DNA of 64,000 bases from the NCBI RefSeq assembly GCF_003940805.1, contig NZ_CP034328.1, positions 3,348,001 through 3,412,000 of the forward strand, read 5' to 3'. Below, piece by piece: positions 45,262-54,415 of the stretch. Position 1 is the first letter of the stretch, and the number at the start of each line of letters is the position of its first letter. Under the pieces are notes generated by a model that was given only the letters and a program-made list of their open reading frames with translations, ran no database searches and was not told where the DNA came from. This DNA is from Tabrizicola piscis (lineage in GTDB: Bacteria; Pseudomonadota; Alphaproteobacteria; Rhodobacterales; Rhodobacteraceae). A program made the translations under genes and the position numbers.

Positions 45262-46344
45262 ATGACCGATTTTTCGGATGCCATCTCCTCGACCGATGAA
45301 ATCATCGAAGACGCCCGCAACGGGCGGATGTTCATTCTTGTCGATCATGAGGATCGGGAGAACGAAGGGGATCTGGTGATCCCCGCGCAGATGTGCACCC
45401 CGTCGGCGATCAACTTCATGGCGATGCATGGGCGGGGGCTGATCTGCCTTGCGCTGCCGGGGTCGCGGATTGACGCGCTGGGCCTGCCGTTGATGAGCCC
45501 GAAGAACTCCAGCCGCCATGAGACGGCGTTCACCCTGTCGATCGAGGCGCGCGAAGGGGTGACGACGGGGATTTCGGCGGCGGACCGGGCGCGGACAGTC
45601 TCGGTCGCCATCGACCCGACGAAGGGCGCGGCGGACATTGCGACGCCGGGGCATATCTTCCCGCTGCGGGCGCGTGAGGGCGGCGTGCTGGTGCGCGCGG
45701 GCCATACCGAGGCGGCGGTGGACGTCAGCCGTCTGGCCGGGCTGAACCCGTCGGGCGTGATCTGCGAGATCATGAATGATGACGGCAGCATGGCGCGTTT
45801 GCCGGACCTGATCGGCTTTGCGCAGCGCCATGGGCTGAAGATCGGGACGATTTCCGACCTGATCGCCTATCGGCGCCGGCATGACAATCTGATCACCGAA
45901 AAGGCTGTGAAATCCGTGGCTTCCACCCATGGCGGTGACTGGCTGATGCGGGTTTTCGCGGATGAAACCCATGGCGACGAGCATATCGTGCTGTCCAAGG
46001 GCGACCTTGCGGCACCGGGGCCGGTTCTGGTGCGGGTCCATGCGCTGAACCCGCTTGAGGATGTGCTGGGCGTGGGCGGCGGGGGCGAGTTGCCTGCCGC
46101 CATGCGCCTGATCGCGGCGGATGGGCGGGGGGTGGTTGTGCTGCTTCGCGATACCACGATGAAGATGGTGACGCCCGGCGAACACTCGCCCCAGACCTTG
46201 CGGCAGTATGGGTTGGGCGCGCAGATCCTGTCGTCGCTGGGGTTGTCATCGATCACGCTGGTGACGAATTCCAAGGCCCCCCGGTTCGTGGGGCTGGACG
46301 CCTATGGGCTGACCATCGCGGGCACCTGCCCGATCAAGGAGTGA
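45262..46344 (+). CDS. ribB: DHBP synthase with degenerate GTP cyclohydrolase II domain
   Basis: A 360-residue protein. The N-terminal half is 3,4-dihydroxy-2-butanone 4-phosphate synthase with the acidic loop DHEDRENEGDL and AGHTEAAVD. The C-terminal half has a GTP cyclohydrolase II outline (YGLGAQILSSLG), but lacks the zinc Cys cluster and the RQEGRG-type loop. It should therefore only make the four-carbon riboflavin precursor. A separate RibA must exist elsewhere. It heads a unit with ribH and nusB. Confidence 0.92.
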   Translation: MTDFSDAISSTDEIIEDARNGRMFILVDHEDRENEGDLVIPAQMCTPSAINFMAMHGRGLICLALPGSRIDALGLPLMSPKNSSRHETAFTLSIEAREGVTTGISAADRARTVSVAIDPTKGAADIATPGHIFPLRAREGGVLVRAGHTEAAVDVSRLAGLNPSGVICEIMNDDGSMARLPDLIGFAQRHGLKIGTISDLIAYRRRHDNLITEKAVKSVASTHGGDWLMRVFADETHGDEHIVLSKGDLAAPGPVLVRVHALNPLEDVLGVGGGGELPAAMRLIAADGRGVVVLLRDTTMKMVTPGEHSPQTLRQYGLGAQILSSLGLSSITLVTNSKAPRFVGLDAYGLTIAGTCPIKE

Positions 46345-46347
46345 TCC

Positions 46348-46848
46348 ATGGCCACCGCTGAAGTCCATTACACCCTGCCGCTGCCGACCTTCGACAAGCC
46401 GGTGAAACTGCTGATCGTGGTGGCGCCCTACTACAAGGACATCGCCGACAATCTGGTGGCCGGGGCACGGTCCGTGGGGGCCGCCTGCGGGGCCGAGGTT
46501 GATCTGGTCGAAGTGCCGGGCGCTTTGGAGATCCCGTCGGCCATCGCTTTGGCCGAACGGCTGGCCGATTATGACGGCTATGTCGCGCTTGGCTGCGTGA
46601 TCCGGGGCGAGACCACGCATTACGACACGGTCTGCAATGATTCGAGCCGGGCGATCAGCCTTTTGGGCCTGCAGGGCGCCTGTATCGGCAACGGCATCCT
46701 GACGGTGGAAAACCGCGCTCAGGCCGAGGTGCGGGCCGACCCGGCCGGGCAGAACAAAGGTGGCGGTGCCGCAGCGGCCGCCTTGCACCTGATCGCGCTT
46801 TCGCGCACATGGGCCGGGAAGACCAAGGGGATCGGCTTTCGTCCATGA
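46348..46848 (+). CDS. ribH: 6,7-dimethyl-8-ribityllumazine synthase
   Basis: A 166-residue lumazine synthase that joins the four-carbon unit from RibB to the pyrimidine precursor. The family parts are EVPGALEIPSAIALAE, GCVIRGETTHYD and GNGILTVEN. A ribosome site GGAG lies before the ATG, three bases after ribB. Its stop overlaps nusB by four bases. Confidence 0.95.
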   Translation: MATAEVHYTLPLPTFDKPVKLLIVVAPYYKDIADNLVAGARSVGAACGAEVDLVEVPGALEIPSAIALAERLADYDGYVALGCVIRGETTHYDTVCNDSSRAISLLGLQGACIGNGILTVENRAQAEVRADPAGQNKGGGAAAAALHLIALSRTWAGKTKGIGFRP

Positions 46849-47315
46849 CCACCGCCAAACGTGACCAGAAACGCCAGATGAAATCCGCCGCCCGGCTTTA
46901 CGCGGTGCAGGCGCTGTTCCAGATGGAAACCTCGGGCCAGACGGTCGAGGCCGTGACGCGTGAGTTCGAGACCCACCGCTTTGGCGCGACCTATGAGGAA
47001 GGCGAGTTTGCCGAAGGCGACGTGGACCATTTCCGCGCCGTAGTCGGGGGCGCGGTCAACTGGCAGGCCAAGATCGACCAGATGACCGACCGCGCGCTGG
47101 TCGCCGCCTGGCCGATTGACCGGATTGACCCGGTGCTGCGCGCCCTGTTCCGCGCGGCGGGGGCCGAGATCGTGGACACGGCGACCCCGCCCAAGGTGGC
47201 GATCACCGAATATGTCGATGTGGCCAAGGCCTTCTTCCCGGATGGGAAGGAACCCAAGTTCGTCAACGCCGTCCTTGACCATATGGCGCGTGAGGCCAAG
47301 CCCGAGGCGTTCTGA
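46845..47315 (+). CDS. nusB: Transcription antitermination factor NusB
   Basis: A 156-residue NusB with the helical fold: ARLYAVQALFQME at the N-terminus, then RALFRAAGAEIV and VDVAKAFFPDGKEPKFVNAV. It helps rRNA transcription antitermination with NusE. The ATG overlaps the ribH stop (ATGA). The rib-nusB linkage is common in bacteria. Confidence 0.93.
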   Translation: MTTAKRDQKRQMKSAARLYAVQALFQMETSGQTVEAVTREFETHRFGATYEEGEFAEGDVDHFRAVVGGAVNWQAKIDQMTDRALVAAWPIDRIDPVLRALFRAAGAEIVDTATPPKVAITEYVDVAKAFFPDGKEPKFVNAVLDHMAREAKPEAF

Positions 47316-47353
47316 TGCGTCCAATGGTCATCTGCCCTTGAAAGGAGTTGCCC

Positions 47354-47779
47354 ATGCGTCGTCGTCTGTCCCTTGCACTCGCCCTTTCGCTGGTTCCCGC
47401 CCTCGTGTCCGCCCAAGATCAAGCCCCCAAGATCACCGGCATAGACTGGCAGTTGCTGGCCATCGACGGCCAGATGACCGATGGCCCCGCCACCCTGCGG
47501 GTTGAGGAGGATGGCACCCTGTCCGGGGCCGCCCCCTGCAACCGCTGGTCTGCGATGAACACGGCCACGCTGCCCACCCTGACGCTAAGCCCCATCCGCG
47601 CGACGCGCATGGCCTGCGACCGGCTTGCCGATGAGCAGGTGTTCTTTGACGCGCTGGCCGCGATGACGGCGATTGCGCCCGACGGGGAGCGCAACCTTGT
47701 CCTGACCGGACCAGAGGGGCGCAGCATGGAATTTGTCATCGAACGGACCGTCTGCAAGACCTGCAAGACGGACGGCTGA
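47354..47779 (+). CDS. META-domain exported protein
   Basis: A 141-residue protein with a signal peptide (LSLALALSLVPALVSA) and a META/HslJ-like domain. The segment SGAAPCNRWSAMNT, then SPIRATRMACD and a C-terminal Cys pair (CKTCK), fit the family. AGGAG lies seven bases before the ATG at 47354. HslJ relatives are heat-shock or resistance related; the role here is unknown. Confidence 0.75.
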   Translation: MRRRLSLALALSLVPALVSAQDQAPKITGIDWQLLAIDGQMTDGPATLRVEEDGTLSGAAPCNRWSAMNTATLPTLTLSPIRATRMACDRLADEQVFFDALAAMTAIAPDGERNLVLTGPEGRSMEFVIERTVCKTCKTDG

Positions 47780-47860
47780 AACAACTGAAAATGCTTGCTT
47801 TCAGGGCCTTTACCAACGGCACCTGACACTCCATATGGGCTGCGAAGCCGATATGGGATC

Positions 47861-48637
47861 ATGATGTTCAGCCGTACAGCCATTGCCAGTTTTCTTGACC
47901 GCCCGCAGGTCGCGCGGTTCCTGATCGCGGTCATCCTGCTCAACGCCGTCACACTGGGGTTGGAGACGTTTCCTGCCGTGATGGACCGGGCGGGCGGGTT
48001 GATCCTGACCATTGACCGGATCTGCCTGTCGATCTTTGTGGCCGAACTCTTGGCGCGGCTTTATGCGCTGGGGCTGCGGTTCTTCCGGTCGGGCTGGAAC
48101 ATCTTTGACTTCGTGATCGTCGGCATCTCTCTGCTGCCTGCGACCGGTGGCTTTTCGGTCTTGCGCGCCTTGCGCATCCTGCGGGTGTTGCGGGTGGTGT
48201 CGGTCACGCCGTCCTTGCGCCGGGTGGTGGACGGGCTGGGCCGCGCATTGCCGGGCATGGGGTCGGTCTTCCTGCTGATCCTTTTGATCTATTACATCGC
48301 CGCCGTGATCGCGACGAAACTGTTCGCCTCCAGCTTTCCCGAATGGTTCGGGTCGCTTGGCGCCAGCGCCTATTCGCTGTTCCAGATCATGACGCTGGAA
48401 AGCTGGTCGATGGGCATCGTCCGACCGGTGATGGACGTTTATCCCTACGCCTGGGCCTTCTTTGTGCCCTTCATCCTGATGACGACCTTTGCGGTGATGA
48501 ACTTGATCGTCGGTCTGATCGTGAATTCGATGCAGGAAGCGGCCAGCGAGGATGAGCGCGCGGTGACCGAGGTTTTCGAGGCCAAGGTGCTGGCGCGGCT
48601 GGATGAGATCGAGCGGAAGATCGACCGGAAGCCCTAG
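47861..48637 (+). CDS. Voltage-gated sodium channel, NaChBac/NavAb-type
   Basis: A 258-residue six-helix channel subunit. S4 carries regular Arg residues (LRALRILRVLRVV, about 101-113). The pore has TLESW at 178-182, the exact selectivity filter of NavAb-type bacterial sodium channels. S6 is followed by a C-terminal helix (DEIERKIDRK) that could form the usual coiled-coil bundle. It would assemble as a homotetramer. ATG at 47861 or 47864 are both possible. Confidence 0.88.
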   Translation: MMFSRTAIASFLDRPQVARFLIAVILLNAVTLGLETFPAVMDRAGGLILTIDRICLSIFVAELLARLYALGLRFFRSGWNIFDFVIVGISLLPATGGFSVLRALRILRVLRVVSVTPSLRRVVDGLGRALPGMGSVFLLILLIYYIAAVIATKLFASSFPEWFGSLGASAYSLFQIMTLESWSMGIVRPVMDVYPYAWAFFVPFILMTTFAVMNLIVGLIVNSMQEAASEDERAVTEVFEAKVLARLDEIERKIDRKP

Positions 48638-49566
48638 CCCCGGTTCGCGTCGTAAAGTGCTGCGGCCCGGTCGAAGAAGCGTTTTCGCACAGAGGGGCTT
48701 TCCATCATGATCTCGTGTTCCGCACCGGGGTACAGGTCAAGCTGGCCGTTGGACCAGCCGGCCATGCGCAGATGAACCGGGGCCACGTCGACCACCTTTT
48801 CCGCCGTCCCCAGCGCGCAGATCGCTGGGATATCGGGGGCGGGCAGGGCGGCAAGGGCGGCACATTCCTTCAAGGCGGCGCGCAACCAGGCCAGCGACGG
48901 CCCACCAAGGCCAAGGGCTGGCACCTCTCTGACCTGATCGCGCATGTAGGCCCACATATCGCGGTCGGTGGTCAGGACGTTGCCCTCGAACGGCACTTGC
49001 AGCAGATAGTTGTCCGGCCCGGTGGTGGGCGCATAGCGGTGGGCAAGCCGGGTGGGCGCGGCAAGGGCCGTGACCATCTGCGCCACCGGGCGCAGCCATG
49101 CGGCCATCGAGATGCCCCACATCGGCGCGGAAAACACCGCCGCCTTGACCGGCACCCCGCGTTGCAGGGCGCGCAGGCCGATGCAGCCGCCCATCGAATG
49201 GGCCATCATGAACCAAGGCTTCGGCAGGCCCGCCGTTTCGGCAGCCTGCAGCATGGCATCAAGGTCTTGCTGGTATTCGGCGAAGGTGCCGACATGGCCT
49301 GCCATCCGGTCGGGCAGGGCGCGGTCGGCAAGGCCCTGACCACGCCAGTCGATGGTGATGACCGAATAGCCGCGCGCCACAAGATCACCCGCCGCGCGGC
49401 CGTATTTTTCGATACACTCCGTCCGGCCGGGCAGCAGAAGCACTGTGCCCTTTTCCCCTTGGTGCCACCACGCCACGCGGATGCGCATCGCGCCTGGCTT
49501 CAGCCAGCGGCAGACAACGCCGGGGGGCGCGTCGGCCAGATCGTGATGGAAGGGGGCGTCCGTCAC
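48634..49566 (-). CDS. Alpha/beta hydrolase, lysophospholipase-like
   Basis: A 310-residue serine hydrolase of the monoglyceride-lipase/PldB type. The nucleophile is Ser in AHSMGG, and the acid and His are likely in GTAEKVVD and AEHEIMME. The oxyanion region is LLLPGRTE. It overlaps the SCP2 gene upstream by four bases (ATGA) and the channel gene, which is convergent, by four. A lipid substrate is expected. Confidence 0.88.
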   Translation of the reverse strand: MTDAPFHHDLADAPPGVVCRWLKPGAMRIRVAWWHQGEKGTVLLLPGRTECIEKYGRAAGDLVARGYSVITIDWRGQGLADRALPDRMAGHVGTFAEYQQDLDAMLQAAETAGLPKPWFMMAHSMGGCIGLRALQRGVPVKAAVFSAPMWGISMAAWLRPVAQMVTALAAPTRLAHRYAPTTGPDNYLLQVPFEGNVLTTDRDMWAYMRDQVREVPALGLGGPSLAWLRAALKECAALAALPAPDIPAICALGTAEKVVDVAPVHLRMAGWSNGQLDLYPGAEHEIMMESPSVRKRFFDRAAALYDANRG

Positions 49567-49850
49567 CCCAGAACCGAGCCCAGCTTCAGGGCCATGCCCA
49601 TGTTGCCATCGACTGCCAGCTTGCCGGTCATGAAGGCCGAGGTCGGGTTCATGTCACCGTCCAGAATCGCCCGGAACACATCGGCATCGGCGGTCAGGGT
49701 CACATCCGCCTCATCGTCGCCGGCGCGCACGCCGGTGGCGTCCATCATGATGGCCCCTTCGCCGGGGATGACGAACTTGGCCACGCCATCGAAGCTGCCC
49801 GAAAGTTTGGCGCTCAGGGCCTTGACGGCGTGATCTATCATGTCGCTCAT
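49563..49850 (-). CDS. SCP2 sterol-carrier-like protein
   Basis: A 95-residue SCP2-fold protein with KFVIPGEGAIMMDATG, then DADVTLTAD-like and FMTGKLAVDGNMGMALKLG. It binds lipids or acyl-CoA in the family. AAGGAGA lies before the ATG at 49850. Its stop overlaps the lipase gene, so the pair may work together on lipid. Confidence 0.9.
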   Translation of the reverse strand: MSDMIDHAVKALSAKLSGSFDGVAKFVIPGEGAIMMDATGVRAGDDEADVTLTADADVFRAILDGDMNPTSAFMTGKLAVDGNMGMALKLGSVLG

Positions 49851-49913
49851 AAGTCTCTCCTTCGTGACCCTGCGGGCTCTGGCAATTCGCCGTGGATCGG
49901 CTACTTTGTGGAT

Positions 49914-50477
49914 ATGAGCCTTGGTACCCGCATTCTCAACAGTATCGTAGCGGCACTTTTGCCGCTTTTCCTGACTTGTGCCATGGCTTCGGCGCTGGAT
50001 GTTGAAAAGCTTGACGGGCTTTTCACCCGGCTGCAGTCGGCCGGGGCGGATGAGGCGGCGCGGATCGAGCGGGAAATCTGGATCGAATGGTCGAAATCCG
50101 GGTCTCCGGCGATGGATCTCTTGCTGCAGCGGGGGCGCGACGCGATGTCCTTGGGTGACTACAAGACAGCCGTTGAGCATTTCACCGCCATCATCGACCA
50201 TTCGCCCGAGTTTGCCGAGGCGTGGAATGCCCGCGCCACGGCCTATTACAACAGCGGCGACTATGGGCCTTCGGTGGCCGATATCGCGCAGGTGCTGGTG
50301 CTGAATCCACGCCATTTCGGGGCGCTGTCGGGCTTTGGTGCGATTCTTGAGGAAACCGGCAAAACGGATCAGGCGCTTGAAGTGTACCGGGCCGCGCTGG
50401 CCGTGCATCCGCACCTTCAGGGCGTGCTCGACGCCGTCTCGCGTCTTGAAACCCAGGCCGAGGGCCAGGAGCTTTAA
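49914..50477 (+). CDS. TPR-repeat exported protein
   Basis: A 187-residue protein with a signal-like N-terminus (IVAALLPLFLTCAMASA) and about three tetratricopeptide repeats (for example AMSLGDYKTAVEHFTAIIDH and YNSGDYGPSVADIAQVLVLN). The repeats serve for protein contact. It ends three bases before the helicase gene, suggesting co-transcription. The partner is unknown. Confidence 0.83.
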   Translation: MSLGTRILNSIVAALLPLFLTCAMASALDVEKLDGLFTRLQSAGADEAARIEREIWIEWSKSGSPAMDLLLQRGRDAMSLGDYKTAVEHFTAIIDHSPEFAEAWNARATAYYNSGDYGPSVADIAQVLVLNPRHFGALSGFGAILEETGKTDQALEVYRAALAVHPHLQGVLDAVSRLETQAEGQEL

Positions 50478-50480
50478 TCC

Positions 50481-53408
50481 ATGGACGCCCCGCGGCGGGT
50501 GACGGCGGTCCTTGGGCCGACGAATACCGGCAAGACCCACCACGCGATCGAGCGGATGCTCAGCCACCGGACCGGCGTGATCGGCCTGCCGCTGCGGCTG
50601 CTTGCGCGTGAGGTGTATGACCGGATCGTCGCCAAGGTGGGCCCCTCGGTCGTGGCGCTGGTGACGGGCGAGGAGCGGATCGTCCCGGAACGCACGCAGT
50701 ACTGGGTCTGTACGGTCGAAGCGATGCCGCTGGAGATCGGTGCCGATTTCGTCGCGGTGGACGAGATCCAGCTCTGCGCCGATGCCGACCGGGGGCATGT
50801 GTTCACCGACCGTCTGCTGCGCGCGCGCGGCCTGCATGAGACGCTGTTTCTGGGGTCCGATACCATGCGCGGGGCCATCGCCGGGCTGGTGCCGCATGTG
50901 ACGTTCCTGAAGCGTGAGCGGATGTCGACGCTGACCTACTCAGGTTCGAAAAAGATAAGCCGGATGCCCCCGCGCAGTGCAATTGTCGGGTTTTCGGTTG
51001 AAAATGTATATGCCATCGCTGAGCTGATCCGGCGGCAGAAGGGCGGCTGCGCGGTCGTCATGGGGGCGCTCAGCCCCCGGACGCGCAATGCGCAGGTCGC
51101 GCTCTACCAGAACGGCGATGTGGACTATCTGGTAGCCACTGATGCCATCGGCATGGGCCTGAACCTTGACATCAAGCACGCGGCCTTCTCTGCCACCGCC
51201 AAGTTCGACGGACGCCGGATGCGCCCGCTTTACCCGCAGGAACTGGCCCAGATCGCCGGACGGGCAGGGCGGCATACCGAGGATGGCACCTTTGGCGTGA
51301 CGGGCGACGTGCGGCCCCTGGATGAGGATCTGGTCGAGGCCATCGAGAACCACCGCTTCGCCCCGGTCAAGAAACTGCACTGGCGCAACGAGCAGATGGA
51401 TTTCGGCACTGCCGACCGGCTGATCCGCAGTCTGGAATATCCGACGTCGAACGAATGGCTGACCCGTGCGCGCGATGCCGATGATGTGCTGGCGCTGAAG
51501 GCGCTGTCGGCCCTGCCCGAGGTGCAGGACCGCCTGACCGAACCCAAGCGGGTGCAACTTCTGTGGGACGTCTGCCGGATTCCCGACTTCCGGTCCACGG
51601 GCGGGGCGGAACACACCACGCTTTTGACCCGCATCTTCGAGTTTCTGGTGGGGCGCGGCCTTGGGGGCGGGCGGATCCCTGCCGACTGGCTGGCCAAGGC
51701 CATTGCAAGGATCGACAAGACTGAAGGCGATATCGACACATTATCGCGCAGACTGGCGTATATACGGACGTGGACCTACGTTACCCAGCGGAAAAACTGG
51801 GTAGAAGACGAAAGCCATTGGCGGGATGAAACGCGCGCTGTAGAAGACCGCCTGTCGGATGCCCTGCATGCGGCGCTGACGCAACGATTTGTCGACCGGC
51901 GGACATCTGTCCTCCTCCGCCGGTTGAAGCAGAAGGAGGTCCTCGTGGCCGAAGTGAACGACAAGGGCGAAGTGACGGTCGAAGGCGAATTCGCCGGCAA
52001 GCTGGAAGGCTTCCGCTTCAAGCAGGACGCCAGCGCCACGCCCGATGCCGCGCGCACATTGGCGCAGGCGGCGATTCAGGCCCTGAAGCCCGAATTCCAC
52101 CTTCGCGCCGACCGCTTCTACAACGCCCCGGACACCGAGCTTGATTTCACCGAACAGGGCGGCCTGATGTGGGGCAGCAATGCGGTTGGCAAGTTGGTCA
52201 AGGGTGCCGAAGCGGCCAAGCCTTCGGTCGAGGCCTTTGTCGACGAAGAGGCCGGGCCTGACGTGGTGGAAAAGGTCCGCCGCCGGTTGCAGCATTTCAT
52301 CGACCGCAAGGTGGCCGCCCAGTTCGACCCCCTGCTCGCCATGGCCCGGGATGAGGGCCTGACGGGCCTTGCCCGCGGCTTTGCCTTCCGTCTGTCCGAA
52401 GCGATGGGCGTTCTTCCCCGCGATGCCGTTGCGTCCGAGGTCAAAGAGCTGGACCAAGAGGCGCGCGGCGCCCTGCGCAAGCATGGTGTGCGCTTTGGCC
52501 AGTTCACGGTCTTTCTGCCCGCGCTTTTGAAGCCCGCGCCCACCCGGTTGCGGTTGGTGCTGTGGTCGCTTTGGAACGGCTTGCAGGAATTCCCCGAAAG
52601 CCCGCCGCCCGGCCTTGTGACCATCCCCAACATGGCCGAGGTGCCAAAGCAGCACTACACACTGGCTGGTTACCACCCCGCAGGCACCCGTGCGATCCGC
52701 ATCGACATGCTGGAACGTCTGGCCGACATCCTGCGCCAGAAGGACAGTCGTGCGGGATTCGAGGCGACGCCGGACATGCTGTCGATCACCGGCATGACGC
52801 TGGACCAGTTTGCCGATCTGATGGCCGGCCTTGGCTACAAGGGCGAAAAGGGCGAGCGGGTGAAGGTCAAGACGACCGAGGCACCAAAGGCCCCGGAAAT
52901 CTCGGCCGAGGCGGCTGCGTCGATTGCGGCGGGCGTGCCGATCCCGGAGGAAGTTTCGATCCTGGCGGCACCCGTCGAGCCGCAGGATGAGGCTGCGACC
53001 GAAGCCGCGCCCGAGATGGAGGCGTTCTACACCTTCACTTGGGCGCCAAAGCCGCGCTTCCAGCGGCCGGAACGTGCGCCACGCCCCGAACGCAAGCCAC
53101 AGGCCGAGGGTGAGGCGCGCGCGCCCCGCAGCGACCGCCCGCAAGGGGATCGTCCGCAGGGCGACCGTCCACAGGGTGATCGTCCGAAGGGCGACCGCCC
53201 ACAGGGGGATCGGCCAAAAGGCGACCGTCCGCGCGGCGACCGCCCGAAAGACGGGCAGCGGCCCGACCGCAAGGGCGACCAGAAGGGTGGCAAACCGCAG
53301 CGCGACGAGCGGCAGAAATCGTTCGAGGCCCGCCCGCCGCGCAGCGAAAAGCCGATCGACCCCGACAACCCCTTTGCCGCGTTGCTGGCGCTGAAGGGCA
53401 AGGTCTAA
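50481..53408 (+). CDS. SUV3-like RNA helicase with C-terminal GDRPx repeats
   Basis: A 975-residue superfamily 2 helicase of the bacterial/mitochondrial SUV3 type. Walker A is GPTNTGKT, the DEAH-type box is VDEIQLC, and the RNA-binding and ATP motifs include SDTMRG, ATDAIGMGLNLDI and QIAGRAGRH. A C-terminal SUV3-specific domain follows. The tail from about 885 holds eight DRPxG pentads and is very basic, likely binding RNA. The S4 protein gene follows directly. It probably acts in RNA turnover. Confidence 0.9.
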   Translation: MDAPRRVTAVLGPTNTGKTHHAIERMLSHRTGVIGLPLRLLAREVYDRIVAKVGPSVVALVTGEERIVPERTQYWVCTVEAMPLEIGADFVAVDEIQLCADADRGHVFTDRLLRARGLHETLFLGSDTMRGAIAGLVPHVTFLKRERMSTLTYSGSKKISRMPPRSAIVGFSVENVYAIAELIRRQKGGCAVVMGALSPRTRNAQVALYQNGDVDYLVATDAIGMGLNLDIKHAAFSATAKFDGRRMRPLYPQELAQIAGRAGRHTEDGTFGVTGDVRPLDEDLVEAIENHRFAPVKKLHWRNEQMDFGTADRLIRSLEYPTSNEWLTRARDADDVLALKALSALPEVQDRLTEPKRVQLLWDVCRIPDFRSTGGAEHTTLLTRIFEFLVGRGLGGGRIPADWLAKAIARIDKTEGDIDTLSRRLAYIRTWTYVTQRKNWVEDESHWRDETRAVEDRLSDALHAALTQRFVDRRTSVLLRRLKQKEVLVAEVNDKGEVTVEGEFAGKLEGFRFKQDASATPDAARTLAQAAIQALKPEFHLRADRFYNAPDTELDFTEQGGLMWGSNAVGKLVKGAEAAKPSVEAFVDEEAGPDVVEKVRRRLQHFIDRKVAAQFDPLLAMARDEGLTGLARGFAFRLSEAMGVLPRDAVASEVKELDQEARGALRKHGVRFGQFTVFLPALLKPAPTRLRLVLWSLWNGLQEFPESPPPGLVTIPNMAEVPKQHYTLAGYHPAGTRAIRIDMLERLADILRQKDSRAGFEATPDMLSITGMTLDQFADLMAGLGYKGEKGERVKVKTTEAPKAPEISAEAAASIAAGVPIPEEVSILAAPVEPQDEAATEAAPEMEAFYTFTWAPKPRFQRPERAPRPERKPQAEGEARAPRSDRPQGDRPQGDRPQGDRPKGDRPQGDRPKGDRPRGDRPKDGQRPDRKGDQKGGKPQRDERQKSFEARPPRSEKPIDPDNPFAALLALKGKV
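53133..53249 (+). repeat. 15-base tandem repeat in the helicase tail
   Basis: Eight copies of a 15-base unit encoding D-R-P-(Q/K/R)-G make residues 885-923. The last unit is one codon short. The copies differ in third positions. The number of units could vary between strains by slippage. Confidence 0.85.
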
Positions 53409-53411
53409 GGT

Positions 53412-53735
53412 TTGGCTGGGCCTTCGGGCAAACCGAACCCTGGGGCTGTCCCGCGCCTGCGGCTGGACAAATGGCTGTGGCAGGCGCGCTTCTTCAAGAC
53501 GCGCGCCCTTGCCTCTGACATGATCGACGCGGGGTCGGTTCGGGTGAACGGCACCCGCGTTACCCGGCCCGGACGCGATGTGGCGCAGGGGGACGTGCTC
53601 ACCTTCCCGCAAGGCACGCGAATCCGGGTTATCCGCATCCTTGCGCTGGGCCAGCGTCGCGGCCCGTCGACCGAGGCGCAGGCGCTTTACGTCGACCTTG
53701 AACCGCAACCAGACATGCCGGACCCGCTTGAATGA
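53412..53735 (+). CDS. S4-domain RNA-binding protein, Hsp15-like
   Basis: A 107-residue protein with an S4 domain (RLRLDKWLWQARFFKTRALA and GSVRVNGTRV). The family Hsp15 binds stalled 50S ribosomes in heat shock. The start is TTG at 53412, with AAGG about eight bases upstream; no ATG is available. It is three bases downstream of the helicase and likely co-transcribed. Confidence 0.87.
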   Translation: MAGPSGKPNPGAVPRLRLDKWLWQARFFKTRALASDMIDAGSVRVNGTRVTRPGRDVAQGDVLTFPQGTRIRVIRILALGQRRGPSTEAQALYVDLEPQPDMPDPLE

Positions 53736-53787
53736 TCCGGCTGCCTGCTCTAGCTAGCTGTCAAACGATCCGCTTCAGGGCCTTCTC

Positions 53788-54126
53788 ATGACCTATATCG
53801 TCATCGATAACTGCATCGCCTGCAAATACACCGACTGCGTCGAGGTATGCCCGGTGGACTGCTTCTACGAAGGCGAGAACATGCTGGTCATCCACCCGGA
53901 TGAATGCATCGATTGCGGTGTTTGCGAACCCGAATGTCCCGCAGATGCGATCCGCCCGGACACCGAGCCGGATATGGAACAATGGGTGACCTTCAACCGC
54001 AAGTATGCCGTGCAATGGCCGGTGATCGTGACCAAAAAGGACCCGCTGCCCGGCTATGAAGACCGCGACGGCGAGACTGGGAAGCTGGCGAAGTACTTCT
54101 CGGAAGCGGCGGGTTCTGGCGGCTGA
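53788..54126 (+). CDS. fdxA: 7Fe-8S ferredoxin
   Basis: A 112-residue FdxA-type ferredoxin. The first cluster site is [17 protein letters not shown], where the modified spacing suits a 3Fe-4S cluster. The second is [12 protein letters not shown] for a 4Fe-4S cluster. The C-terminal extension ([12 protein letters not shown]) is typical of the Azotobacter-type protein. It is an essential low-potential electron carrier in many alphaproteobacteria. Confidence 0.95.
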   Translation: MTYIVIDNCIACKYTDCVEVCPVDCFYEGENMLVIHPDECIDCGVCEPECPADAIRPDTEPDMEQWVTFNRKYAVQWPVIVTKKDPLPGYEDRDGETGKLAKYFSEAAGSGG

Positions 54127-54415
54127 CGCAGGTCCGATTCGCAAGCCACAGGCGCCACGAATCGGTGAGTCTGGCGAAACTGTTTTCGTTTCAACGCCTT
54201 GGCGCAAAAGCCTGCCCGTAGGCACCAGTTGGAATCAGCGGTATTTTGTGTTATGGTTTGTTCACAAACAAGCATGGAAGCCTGATATACGGCTTAGCGC
54301 AAAGCGCCTGGGCCTTATTTTTTTGTGACAATTGGGATCTGCGCGCCAAGACAAAGGGTCTTGGCTGCGATACCTTTGTCCCGAAGACCGGCTTCCCATC
54401 TGGGGATTGCGCTGA
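54127..54415. promoter_or_regulatory. Spacer with palindrome before carD
   Basis: This 289-base gap is AT-richer than the genes around it. GTTTGT (54256-54261) and ACAAAC (54264-54269) form a 14-base palindrome. A T-run around 54318-54326 and a TTGTGACAATT stretch may belong to the carD promoter. No gene is evident in it. Confidence 0.45.

Noticed and set aside
53133..53249. CRISPR-like array
   Set aside because: The repeats are in-frame, have no spacers and encode a regular protein tail.
51741..53708. A 655-codon minus-strand frame over the helicase
   Set aside because: It is antisense to clear helicase motifs and its composition reflects GC skew only.
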